DNA of 50,942 nt, from the NCBI RefSeq assembly GCF_030398385.1, contig NZ_JAOAOQ010000040.1:1-50942 (forward strand). Reading direction: 5' to 3'. The notes beneath the pieces were generated by a model. It was not told where the DNA came from, ran no database searches, and worked only from the letters and a program-made list of their open reading frames with translations. Source of the stretch: Aquibium sp. ELW1220 (GTDB lineage Bacteria > Pseudomonadota > Alphaproteobacteria > Rhizobiales > Rhizobiaceae). Of this stretch, positions 34,968 to 42,248 are shown piece after piece (positions within the stretch are counted from its first letter, which is position 1; each line of letters opens with the position of its first letter). Position numbers and translations under genes: made by a program.

Positions 34968-35165
34968 ATGAGCTACCGTGACTGGTCTGCCGGGTGGCGT
35001 CACTCACGCATGAGCGGTGCTTCGTCCATCGGGACCGGAGCGATCGCCAGGCGTTTGCGTCTCGACGTCGAGCAGATCCGTCCGGCCCATGTCCGCATCG
35101 CCGCCGTCGGCATCAGCCTGCTGCTATGGGTCCTGCTGATCGGCCTGGTCGTCTGGCTCTGGTGA
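34968..35165 (+). CDS. Small tail-anchored membrane protein on the opposite strand within the GTA cluster
   Basis: 65 aa: a basic, polar N-terminus (MSYRDWSAGWRHSRM) and a single C-terminal membrane helix (ISLLLWVLLIGLVVWLW) directly before the stop, a tail-anchored topology. A GAGAAAG motif lies about 10 bp before ATG 34968. The region just upstream (34900-34930) is unusually AT-rich and contains TATGAT at 34906-34911, a good -10 match without a clear -35. It runs against the GTA genes on both sides. No family recognised; it may be a chance frame. Confidence 0.45.
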   Translation: MSYRDWSAGWRHSRMSGASSIGTGAIARRLRLDVEQIRPAHVRIAAVGISLLLWVLLIGLVVWLW

Positions 35166-35269
35166 GCCGCGGCGCCGGACGGCCCGCCCCACCGCCCGGC
35201 CCGTGCATCCGCAGAGCCGCCGCGTGAATTCGCCGCCGGACAGCCGCCCGCACCGCGGGCCGCGTCACC

Positions 35270-35599
35270 TCAGCCGCCGTCGCGCACCCGGCTGCCGCGC
35301 CTGAACGCCCGCATCACGAAGCCCAGCGCCCACCAGGCGGTGAGGCTTGCCGCCGCCGCGCCGAGCAGCATGGTCTCAGCCGGCCCGATCGCCCCTGCGA
35401 TGCCGAGTTCGGCGACGATCTTCAGCCCCGCCGCGCCGCCGAACACCAGCCCGCAGGCCGTGCCCACCGCAAAGCGGATCGCCGCTTCGCGCCGCCCGCG
35501 CGGCAGGATGTAGGCCAGCGAGATCGCGGAACCTGCAACAGCCCCCGCTCCCTTCGCAGCCCATATCCAGGCGGCCTCTGAAAACTCGGTCATGGACAT
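35270..35599 (-). CDS. GTA g3.5-position membrane protein (DUF6107-like)
   Basis: 109 aa from ATG 35599 (a second ATG follows two codons later). Three hydrophobic stretches are visible (AAKGAGAVAGSAISLAYIL; AVGTACGLVFGGAAGL; LLGAAAASLTAWWALGFVM) with a basic tail. In rhizobial GTA clusters a small membrane protein of this type lies between portal and protease; its role is unknown, and a holin-like role is a guess. It starts 84 bp after the portal gene. Confidence 0.8.
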   Translation of the reverse strand: MSMTEFSEAAWIWAAKGAGAVAGSAISLAYILPRGRREAAIRFAVGTACGLVFGGAAGLKIVAELGIAGAIGPAETMLLGAAAASLTAWWALGFVMRAFRRGSRVRDGG

Positions 35600-35664
35600 G
35601 GTTCCGTTGCCCCTGGTTGACTGGGCGCGGCGCCCGAACGCCCCGCCCCTATTCCCTATCCACC

Positions 35665-35692
35665 ACTCGCCATTCGCCATTCGCTATTCGCT
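35665..35692. repeat. Four tandem 7-bp repeats at the end of the portal gene
   Basis: Four consecutive copies of A(T/C)TCGC(C/T) (35665-35671, 35672-35678, 35679-35685, 35686-35692) run across the g3 stop codon (35684-35686) into the following gap. Change in copy number would alter the portal's last residues and the distance to the next gene. Confidence 0.7.
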
Positions 35693-36847
35693 ACTCCCTC
35701 CCCCATACCCCACCGCCTCCCGCTTCTCGTCGTCGGTCAGGAACCCCGCCGCGCTCACGCGCTGCCACAGCGCCTCGCGTTCGGGGGCCAGCGCGCCGAT
35801 GGCGTCGAGGTCGTACCAGAGCTTCAGCCGGCCCGACCGGTCGAGCAGGCGGGACAGGGCGGCAAGCGTGCGGCCGGCCATCGGCAGCACGGTCAGGCGG
35901 AAGAAGGAGCGGTTGGCTTCGGCGTAGTTGGCGTAGGTCGCATCGCCGGGGATGCCGAGCAGCATGGGCGGCACGCCGAGCGCCAGCGCGATGTCGCGGG
36001 CGGCGCCGTTGCGGGCCTCGGTGAAGTCCATGTCGCGCGGCGTCAGGCCCATCGCCTTCCAGTCCAGGCCGCCGTCGAGCAGCAGCGGACGGCCGGCGCG
36101 GGATGCGCCCGAATTCCGGTCCAGCTCGGTCTTCAGCCGGTCGAACTGCTCTTCGGTCAGGCTGCCGCCGTCCTTGGGCGCATAGATCAGGGCGCCGGAC
36201 GGCCGGGCCGAATTGTCGAGCAGCGCCTTGTTCCAGCATGCGGCGGCGTTGTGGGTGTCGAGCGCGGCCATCGCCGCCTCCAGCGGCGGGAAGCCGCGAT
36301 GCTCGTCGAGCGGATGGAACAGCGCCAGATGCAGCGCCGCTCCATCGGCGCCGAGCGGGATGCGGCGGCGGGTACCGGCGGCCTGGTAGTCCAGCGCCTG
36401 CGGCCAGCCGGCGCCGTCGCAGGCCACCGTCACCTGGTCCGGGCGCAGGAGATGCATCTCGGTCGATCCGTGCAGCCCCGAACTCATCTCGACATAGGCG
36501 TTGCCGGCAATCAGCAGATGGCCGTGCAGCGTCTCCAGGAACTCCGCGCCCGACTGGCGCGCGTTCGGCCGCGCCATCAGCGCCAGCGCCGGATGATCGG
36601 CGCGCTCCTGTCCGTCCTCGTAGGCCAGCAGCTGCAGGCCGGCCACGGCCTCCGCCACCAGCTTGACGGCCCGATGGGCGACGGGATTGCTCATGTAGCC
36701 CTCGCGGGCGAGGCCGGCATAGTCGCGCCGCGTCCAGCGCGCCTCGCCGGCCATGTGCAGCGCCACGAAGCCGGCCGTCTGCTTGTGCTCCGGAGCACCG
36801 GCGCGCGGGGTCGTTCGCGGGCGCGGCCACGGCCAGGTCAATCGCAT
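35684..36847 (-). CDS. GTA g3: portal protein (HK97 family)
   Basis: 387 aa from ATG 36847, which has GGAG six bases upstream; ATG 36859 (four residues longer) lacks a good site. Portal motifs include MSNPVAHRAVKLVAEAVAGL, LHGHLLIAGNAYVEM, LLRPDQVTV, LHLALFHPLDEHRGFPPLEAA and ALALGVPPMLLGIPGDATYANYAEANRSFF. Twelve copies form the DNA gate of the head and the docking site for terminase. Length agrees with RcGTA gp3. It follows the terminase gene by 35 bp, and its 3' end carries short tandem repeats. Confidence 0.95.
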   Translation of the reverse strand: MRLTWPWPRPRTTPRAGAPEHKQTAGFVALHMAGEARWTRRDYAGLAREGYMSNPVAHRAVKLVAEAVAGLQLLAYEDGQERADHPALALMARPNARQSGAEFLETLHGHLLIAGNAYVEMSSGLHGSTEMHLLRPDQVTVACDGAGWPQALDYQAAGTRRRIPLGADGAALHLALFHPLDEHRGFPPLEAAMAALDTHNAAACWNKALLDNSARPSGALIYAPKDGGSLTEEQFDRLKTELDRNSGASRAGRPLLLDGGLDWKAMGLTPRDMDFTEARNGAARDIALALGVPPMLLGIPGDATYANYAEANRSFFRLTVLPMAGRTLAALSRLLDRSGRLKLWYDLDAIGALAPEREALWQRVSAAGFLTDDEKREAVGYGGGSSE

Positions 36848-36882
36848 GGAGGTCTCCATCCTGTCGGGTTGGTTCGGCTGCT

Positions 36883-38214
36883 TCAGATCGTCCGCACGCG
36901 GGGCTCGCCGCCGCCGCGCAGCATCAGCTCGCTGATCGCCCACACCAGCGCGTCGAGCCGGTCGGGCGAGCGGCCCGACGACAGCCCGTCCGGGCCGAAG
37001 TCGCACATCTCGTCCTCCAGCGCCGGAAAGCGCGCGGCGTGTCGGACGCGGCCCTGCTCGTAGAGAGCGGCCACGGGCTCTGCGCGCACCCATTTGCTGC
37101 GGCTCGCCCGCACGCTGCGCACCGGCACCGTCGCATCGACGCTGCGGATCACCGCCGCCACCATGTCACCGCCCTGGTTCACCTCGGCGACGATGCAGTC
37201 GGCCTCCAGCTGGTGGAACAGCGCCACGGCGCACGCAGCCCAGCCTTGCGGCGTCAGCCCCTGCACCGTCGCATCCGCCAGCACCAGCGCCAGGTCGGGC
37301 CTGGCCAGGCCCGCCGCCACGATGCCGCAGGCATCCGAACTGCGCCGCGAGCCGGCCGGAGGGTCCACCGCCACGACGATGCGCGACAGCGGGCGGCGGG
37401 CCAGGTCCGGCGCCAGCGCCGCTTCCACCCGCGCACGCGCCCACAAGGCATCGGAACGGTCCTCGATCAGCTCGCCCTGGAGTTCCTGCCGGCCGAGGCT
37501 CGTGCCGGCATAGCGCGCCTCGACGGCGGCGATGAAATCGGCAGCGAGGTTCCTGGCATTGTCGCGCGTGGTCATGCGCGTCAGCTCGAAGGCCGGGTCG
37601 GCCATCAGCCGGCGCACCAGCTCGACCGGCCTCGGCGTCGTGGTGATGAGCTGCAGCGGCCGCCGTCCCAGCCGCAGGCCGAACTGCAGCATGTCGAAGG
37701 TCGCGTCCATGTGCGTCCACTTGGCCAGTTCGTCGCACCAGGCGGCGGCGAATTGCGGGCCGCGCAGGCTGTCGGGATCCTCGGCCGAGAACATCTGCGC
37801 CACCGCGCCGGAGCGGTCCCACACCAGCCGCCTCCGCGATGCCTCGAAGCGGGGACGGTCCTGTCTTGCAATCGTGCGGATGCCGGACGGTCCCTCGATC
37901 ATCACCTCGCGCACGTCCGACAGCGTCTCGCCCACCAGGGCGATCGAGCCATGCGTCTCATGCGCGTAGGGCGACAGGCCGCAGGCCACGCCGTGCACCC
38001 ATTCGGCGCCCAGCCGCGTCTTGCCGGCGCCGCGGCCGCCGATCACCATCCAGCCGGCGCGCGCGTGCGGCAGAAGCCGCCACAGCGGATACTGCGCGTG
38101 CCTGGCCTGCCCGGCCCAGCTCTCGAGGTAGCGCCTAGGCGTCGTCCTGCGGGCGAAAACCGGCGGCGAGGAGCCGGCGAGCTTCGAGCGCAGCCAGGTG
38201 GACGATGCGCTCAT
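36883..38214 (-). CDS. GTA g2: large terminase (packaging ATPase/nuclease)
   Basis: 443 aa. The ATPase domain has Walker A GGRGAGKTRLGAEWV, a Walker-B-like AAWCDELAKW, and the coupling motif LITTTPRPVEL. The nuclease domain contains IVVAVDPPAGSRRSSDACGIVAAGL with catalytic Asp, and a later DALVWAISELML. It drives headful packaging of host DNA in GTAs. The start is uncertain: ATG 38214 lies inside the g1 gene, while GTG 38250 adds 12 residues and has a weak purine-rich site. It overlaps g1 by 80 bp (different frame). Confidence 0.95.
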   Translation of the reverse strand: MSASSTWLRSKLAGSSPPVFARRTTPRRYLESWAGQARHAQYPLWRLLPHARAGWMVIGGRGAGKTRLGAEWVHGVACGLSPYAHETHGSIALVGETLSDVREVMIEGPSGIRTIARQDRPRFEASRRRLVWDRSGAVAQMFSAEDPDSLRGPQFAAAWCDELAKWTHMDATFDMLQFGLRLGRRPLQLITTTPRPVELVRRLMADPAFELTRMTTRDNARNLAADFIAAVEARYAGTSLGRQELQGELIEDRSDALWARARVEAALAPDLARRPLSRIVVAVDPPAGSRRSSDACGIVAAGLARPDLALVLADATVQGLTPQGWAACAVALFHQLEADCIVAEVNQGGDMVAAVIRSVDATVPVRSVRASRSKWVRAEPVAALYEQGRVRHAARFPALEDEMCDFGPDGLSSGRSPDRLDALVWAISELMLRGGGEPRVRTI

Positions 38215-38851
38215 TGACGTCGCGGACGTATCGGGCGAGATCTTCGTCACTCGTGGTCTCTTCTTCCTGCACCCGATCCAGCGCGCGGGCTTCCCAGCGT
38301 TCCAACATGCCGGCGAAGGCCGAGAGGCCGTCGATCTCCTTCTTGTCCAGGCCTGTGTCGCTGCATTCGGCGCGCTCGATCAGCGCCGCCATCTGGCTGA
38401 TCACGAAGGCGCTTGCGCCGGCCAGCACGGACGCCGCGTCGACTGCATCGCGCGGCGGCCGGTCCGGACCCGCCGCGCCGGCCTGCCACGCCGACGTCAC
38501 GGCGGCCGGCCCGTCCGGTCCCTGATCCGTCGGGGCAAATTCGATGCGTCCGACGGCGCCGTCGGTCCGATCCGCCCCCGCGTCGCAGGCCGCCGCGTCC
38601 GGCCCGGGCGGCACCGGTCCGGCGCGCTCGTGCTGCGCCTCTCTTGCGGCGCTGGCGGCGATGATCTGGCGCAGCAGCGCCTGCACCTGCGAAAGGCTCC
38701 AGTCGATGCACTGCCAGTCCTCGGCGACCGACCGCGCAAGGACCGCGCCGGCGTCGACACCCATCAGCGCCGCGACCCGCCCCACCGTCGAAGGCGCGCC
38801 TTCGCAGAGCGCGCGCGCCGCCATCCACTGCAGCACCGTTCCGCGCGGCAT
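38135..38851 (-). CDS. GTA g1: small-terminase-like DNA-binding protein
   Basis: 238 aa from ATG 38851 with GAGGAGAGG upstream. The N-terminal ~60 residues (MPRGTVLQWMAARALCEGAP and TVGRVAALMGVDAGAVLARS) look like a helix-turn-helix, then a helical segment (WSLSQVQALLRQIIAASAA), a long Ala/Gly/Asp-rich linker, and a C-terminal helical region (EIDGLSAFAGMLERWEARALDRVQEEETTSDEDLARYVRDVNERIVHLAALEARRLLA). Position first in the GTA operon and this architecture fit gp1, the small terminase partner. Its 3' end overlaps the large terminase gene. Confidence 0.85.
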   Translation of the reverse strand: MPRGTVLQWMAARALCEGAPSTVGRVAALMGVDAGAVLARSVAEDWQCIDWSLSQVQALLRQIIAASAAREAQHERAGPVPPGPDAAACDAGADRTDGAVGRIEFAPTDQGPDGPAAVTSAWQAGAAGPDRPPRDAVDAASVLAGASAFVISQMAALIERAECSDTGLDKKEIDGLSAFAGMLERWEARALDRVQEEETTSDEDLARYVRDVNERIVHLAALEARRLLAAGFRPQDDA

Positions 38852-38959
38852 GGCCTCTCCTCGACATGGTCCTGATGGATCCGCCGGCAGCCAGCCGGGC
38901 CACCCTGGCCTTCCGGCCCGGGCAGCGCTCTTCAGGCGCAATTTTCCGACGATAGCGAA

Positions 38960-38988
38960 ACCCTACAGGATCACCGTCACGCCGTCAA
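38960..38988 (-). promoter_or_regulatory. Candidate promoter of the GTA operon
   Basis: On the minus strand, TTGACG (38983-38988) and TAGGGT (38960-38965) are separated by exactly 17 bp, about 110 bp before the g1 start. The -35 is near consensus and the -10 weak, which suits an activator-dependent promoter. Confidence 0.5.
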
Positions 38989-38992
38989 GGAC

Positions 38993-39008
38993 TATTTTCC
39001 TATTTTCC
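38993..39008 (-). promoter_or_regulatory. Tandem GGAAAATA direct repeat upstream of the GTA promoter
   Basis: Two immediately adjacent copies of GGAAAATA (39001-39008 and 38993-39000 on the minus strand) sit 4 bp upstream of the candidate -35 box, in DNA that is otherwise GC-rich. Position and exact tandem form suggest an activator site or UP-like element for the GTA operon. Confidence 0.45.
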
Positions 39009-39276
39009 TGCACCAGGCCGCGATGAGGCACGGGCGCGGAAGAAGCCGGGAGACCGGTCGGGCAGTCCGGCAGAACGGTGCTTGCCGAAAAAGGCCAGGC
39101 GCCGCTTTCGCGTGGTCCCGAGAACTGGCCCGCGGCAATGACCGCCGGATGTCCTCGCAGCCGAAGGAATGGCGCGGCACGGCTCCGGCAATGCGGCCTC
39201 TCCGTGCCGGTCGATACTCTCTGCGCAAGCGCTCTCTGCTAGCGTTGCGGAAACTGAACGGGAGCGAGATGGCGTT

Positions 39277-39714
39277 ATGGACCCTCTGGACCTGGGCGTG
39301 CTGGATTTCTGCAAGACCATCGGCCTGGCCGAGGCGGAGATCGCCGACGACGAACTGCTGCTCGTCGTTCAGGACCATCTGATCACGCTCGCGCTCGACC
39401 GGGTCAGGGGCAGCGTGGTGATGTTTGCGGCCGCCGGCGAGGTCGGGTCGTCCGAGACGTCGCTGCGACGGGTGCTCGAGCTCAACCATCTCGGGCAGTC
39501 GACCGACGGGTTCTGCCTCGGCCTGGAGCCGGGTGGCGACCTCGTCGTGCTGTCGCACCGGCTCGACACGGAGGCCTTGCGCAGCGGCCGGCTGCACTCC
39601 GATTTCGACCGGTTCGTCACCGTCCTCGAACGCTTTCGCGCGGGTTTCGACACGGCGCCGGAGCCCGAGGCCGGGGCGCACCAGGCGCCAAGCGAGGACT
39701 GGATCAAGATCTGA
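39277..39714 (+). CDS. CesT-family type III secretion chaperone-like protein
   Basis: 145 aa, small and acidic, with the alternating helix/strand pattern of class I type III secretion chaperones: DFCKTIGLAEAEIADDELLLVVQDHLITLAL, then LRRVLELNHLGQSTDGFCLGLEPGGDLVVLSHRLD and DFDRFVTVLERFRAGFD. The family binds the N-terminal region of a cognate effector in the cytosol and keeps it export-ready. The gene stands 35 bp upstream of an unrecognised 431-aa gene in the same direction, the classical chaperone-substrate pairing. No secretion apparatus gene is in the window. The start at 39277 fits the family length; an earlier in-frame start (39169) adds a non-family leader. Confidence 0.78.
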   Translation: MDPLDLGVLDFCKTIGLAEAEIADDELLLVVQDHLITLALDRVRGSVVMFAAAGEVGSSETSLRRVLELNHLGQSTDGFCLGLEPGGDLVVLSHRLDTEALRSGRLHSDFDRFVTVLERFRAGFDTAPEPEAGAHQAPSEDWIKI

Positions 39715-39749
39715 CGAATCGCGCCAAGCGCGGATGAGAGGGATTCACC

Positions 39750-41045
39750 ATGAAGATCGAGAATTTCACGCGACTCGTGCAGGAAGCCTCCCGTGACGCC
39801 CGCGTCACCACCGGCGTGAACAAATATGGCGACGTCGAGCCCAAGGCCGGGCTGACGAGCGGCGGCCGTTTCGTCGAATGGGTCAAGAACCGCAAGGAAT
39901 ACGTCGCCCAGAACCAGACTGCGCGCAACGAACTCGCCAAGTCGCTGACGGAGACCTATGGCGAGGGTTTCGACGTGAAACGCCTGAAAATGGCTCCGGG
40001 CCGCGCGCTGACCGTCGGCGATGTCGCCGTCTGGATCAAGCGGGCCGAGACCTACACCGCGAGGGTCGGCAAGCAGAACGAGACCATGGCCAAGGCGACG
40101 GTGCGGGACTTCGACGCCACCGTGAAACAGGTCGCGCTCGAAAAGAAGTTCACGGCGCCGATCCATCCCAAGCTCCTCGAAGCGACCAGGGTCCTCGTCG
40201 AGCAGACCATCGCCAGGCGACCGCCCAACCTTCCGCCGATCGGGGGCGAGAGCGCGAAAGAAGTCATGTCCGACCTGATCGGCGGGCTGATCGACGGATT
40301 GCGCAAGCACGAGCAGAACGTCGACGGATCGCTGCGCTTCAAGGATCGTCCGCTGCTTGAGCGGGTCATCGGCTTCGCCCACAAGACGAGCCTGACCGGC
40401 GTCGATTTCTCCCGCGTCCTCAAGGAGGTCGCCACCGCTCCCGTGGACCGGAACGACAAAACCCTGCCGGAAGTGTACAACCGTGCCGTGGATTCGTCCG
40501 CTCGCGTGGTCGACTTTCTGCGCACCACCGATCTCGGCGACGCCGACAGCCTCTGCGGCAACATCAAGGAGCTGATGCACTCCATCGGTCTGGAGATGGA
40601 GGAAGCCTCGATCCTCAGTGAATTCACCTTGAAGATGAAAAAGCTCGATCCCGACCAGACCACGTCCTACATCAGCACCGCGATCGCAACCGGCATCCTG
40701 CGCCTTGACGATCATGAGGTTGCCAAGCTCTCGAAGACGCTGAAATCGCAGGAGGTTCGCGATCTGTTGGGCCTGCTCAGCGGCATCGGCGCGGGATTCC
40801 CGCAGGACGCGCGCGGCATGACGTTCTACGCCTACGCTGGCGAGACGAACATCATCGCCAAGAAGACCGAGACTGTTTTGCAATCGATCATCACGGCCGT
40901 CGCCAATCATCCCATGTCGGGCAGCTTCACGAGCGGCTCGGTCCAGAAGACGGAGTTCAGGAAGCCGGACGACGTTCCCGAGAACATCATGCAGGCGGTC
41001 AAGAACCACCAGGGCTTCGAAGACGGTGTCCTGATGACCAACTAA
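39750..41045 (+). CDS. Uncharacterised 431-aa protein, putative substrate of the adjacent CesT-like chaperone
   Basis: 431 aa with no signal peptide and no membrane segment. It is largely helical and rich in Lys and Glu (for example SKTLKSQEVRDLLGLLSGIG and VEWVKNRKEYVAQNQTARNE). The N-terminal ~30 residues are polar (MKIENFTRLVQEASRDARVT), as in type III secreted proteins. GAGAGGG lies upstream of the ATG. Its codon use is less GC-extreme than the neighbours. I do not recognise a family. Being second in a two-gene unit behind a CesT-like chaperone suggests that it is the chaperone's client, perhaps a secreted effector; this is inference from organisation. Confidence 0.8.
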   Translation: MKIENFTRLVQEASRDARVTTGVNKYGDVEPKAGLTSGGRFVEWVKNRKEYVAQNQTARNELAKSLTETYGEGFDVKRLKMAPGRALTVGDVAVWIKRAETYTARVGKQNETMAKATVRDFDATVKQVALEKKFTAPIHPKLLEATRVLVEQTIARRPPNLPPIGGESAKEVMSDLIGGLIDGLRKHEQNVDGSLRFKDRPLLERVIGFAHKTSLTGVDFSRVLKEVATAPVDRNDKTLPEVYNRAVDSSARVVDFLRTTDLGDADSLCGNIKELMHSIGLEMEEASILSEFTLKMKKLDPDQTTSYISTAIATGILRLDDHEVAKLSKTLKSQEVRDLLGLLSGIGAGFPQDARGMTFYAYAGETNIIAKKTETVLQSIITAVANHPMSGSFTSGSVQKTEFRKPDDVPENIMQAVKNHQGFEDGVLMTN

Positions 41046-41072
41046 GTTAGACATCCGACCCGATCGAGCCGG

Positions 41073-41091
41073 AGCGGCGACCGTGGCCGCT
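41073..41091. terminator. Weak hairpin between convergent genes
   Basis: AGCGGC (41073-41078) and GCCGCT (41086-41091) form a 6-bp stem with a 7-nt loop between the convergent 431-aa gene and the histidine kinase gene. There is no T-run, so it is only a weak terminator candidate. Confidence 0.25.
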
Positions 41092-41192
41092 GTCGCTATC
41101 GGCGGGTCGAGTTGCGGTCGAGGCGCCCGTCTGGACGGATTGCCGCTGTCGAAGCGCGGTCCTCTCTCCTCGCACGCCGCGGGTCCGGCCGC

Positions 41193-42248
41193 TCAGCCCG
41201 CCACCACGCCATGCGTCAGCGCACCCAGCGGCGCGGAGAAGGTCAGCACCAGTCCCTGCTCCGCATAGGTGCTCGACACCTCGCCGATCGCGCCGAGGCT
41301 GGCCTTGATCAGCCGCGTGCCGAAGCCTGCGCTGCCGGCGCCGGCAACCGGTTTGCCGGTCGTCTCCTTCCAGCGGAAATCGAAGCGCGGCTCGCCGCCG
41401 TCGCGCGCCACGCACCAGGCGATGTCGATCGCACCGCCTGGATGGCTGAGCGCGCCGTATTTCATCGCGTTGGTAGCCAGTTCGTGCACCACCAGCGCGA
41501 AGGTCAGCGCGGCCTGCGGCGAGAAGTCGACGTCCGGCCCCTCGATGCGCATGCGGCCCTCTTCCACGAGGTGCACCGACAGCGTCGCGTCGAGCAGCAG
41601 GCGGAAGTCGGAGCGCTGGAAGTCCGTCGACAGCAGGAGGTCGTGCGCGCGGGCCAGGGCCGAGAAGCGTTCGAGCAGCAGCCGCTCGACCTCCTCCAGC
41701 CCGCCGGCACGGCGCAGCGTCTGCGAGGCGATCGACTGCAGCACGGCGATGGTGTTCTTCACCCGGTGCGCGAGTTCGCGCGTCATCAGGCGCTGGCGGT
41801 CCGCGGCCGCCTCCAGCTCCACGAGATGGTCACGCACCTGGTATTGCCGGCGCCGCCCGTTCAGCGCCCAGCGCACCGCACTGACGAGGCTTTGCGAACT
41901 CATCGGCCGTTCCAGCGTGATCATGTTGACGATCTCGACCGGCATCATGCGCCGTAGCTGCATCTGCTCCGACATCGACTGCCTGCGGCTGACGATGAAG
42001 ATGAAGGGATAGGCCGACCAGGCGGGCTGCGCCTCGATGGCCGAAACGAGGCCGCCCCAGTCGCCGCGCGCGGCTGCCTCCTCGGTCATCAGGATCGCGC
42101 CGGTGTCGTCGCACAGCGCCGCCGCCAGTTCTGCCAGAGTGCCGATGGGAAGGCCGGTCAGCCCGTGCGCGGCCAGCGTGGCGCGGATGTTCTCGGCGTC
42201 CCGGCCCGCGGGTGCCAGGATGTGCACCGTCTCACTCTGCGGCTGCAT
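41193..42248 (-). CDS. HWE-family sensor histidine kinase, cytosolic
   Basis: 351 aa with no membrane helix. The N-terminal ~130 residues form a receiver-like or sensory module (VHILAPAGRDAENIRATLAA...LMTEEAAARGDWGGLV) in which no clear phospho-acceptor Asp is seen. The phospho-acceptor is His161 (RELAHRVKNTIAVLQSIASQ), the N box HELATNAMKYGAL, and W-x-E appears as RWKE (about 293-295), which identify the HWE kinase group common in Rhizobiales. Its ATG overlaps the end of the KaiC-like gene by 17 bp, so the two are co-translated and probably functionally linked. No response regulator is adjacent. Confidence 0.9.
   Translation of the reverse strand: MQPQSETVHILAPAGRDAENIRATLAAHGLTGLPIGTLAELAAALCDDTGAILMTEEAAARGDWGGLVSAIEAQPAWSAYPFIFIVSRRQSMSEQMQLRRMMPVEIVNMITLERPMSSQSLVSAVRWALNGRRRQYQVRDHLVELEAAADRQRLMTRELAHRVKNTIAVLQSIASQTLRRAGGLEEVERLLLERFSALARAHDLLLSTDFQRSDFRLLLDATLSVHLVEEGRMRIEGPDVDFSPQAALTFALVVHELATNAMKYGALSHPGGAIDIAWCVARDGGEPRFDFRWKETTGKPVAGAGSAGFGTRLIKASLGAIGEVSSTYAEQGLVLTFSAPLGALTHGVVAG

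Larger units (their letters stand above)
38852..39276. other. 425-bp divergent intergenic region between GTA g1 and chaperone gene
   Basis: No convincing gene. It holds the candidate GTA promoter and tandem repeat on the g1 side. On the chaperone side nothing promoter-like was clear apart from a GGGAG site 12 bases before the chaperone ATG. Confidence 0.5.

Noticed and set aside
20831-38851. Interpretation as an integrated prophage
   Set aside because: No integrase, excisionase, repressor, replication or attachment-site signal was seen, and the gene order is that of an RcGTA-type gene transfer agent.
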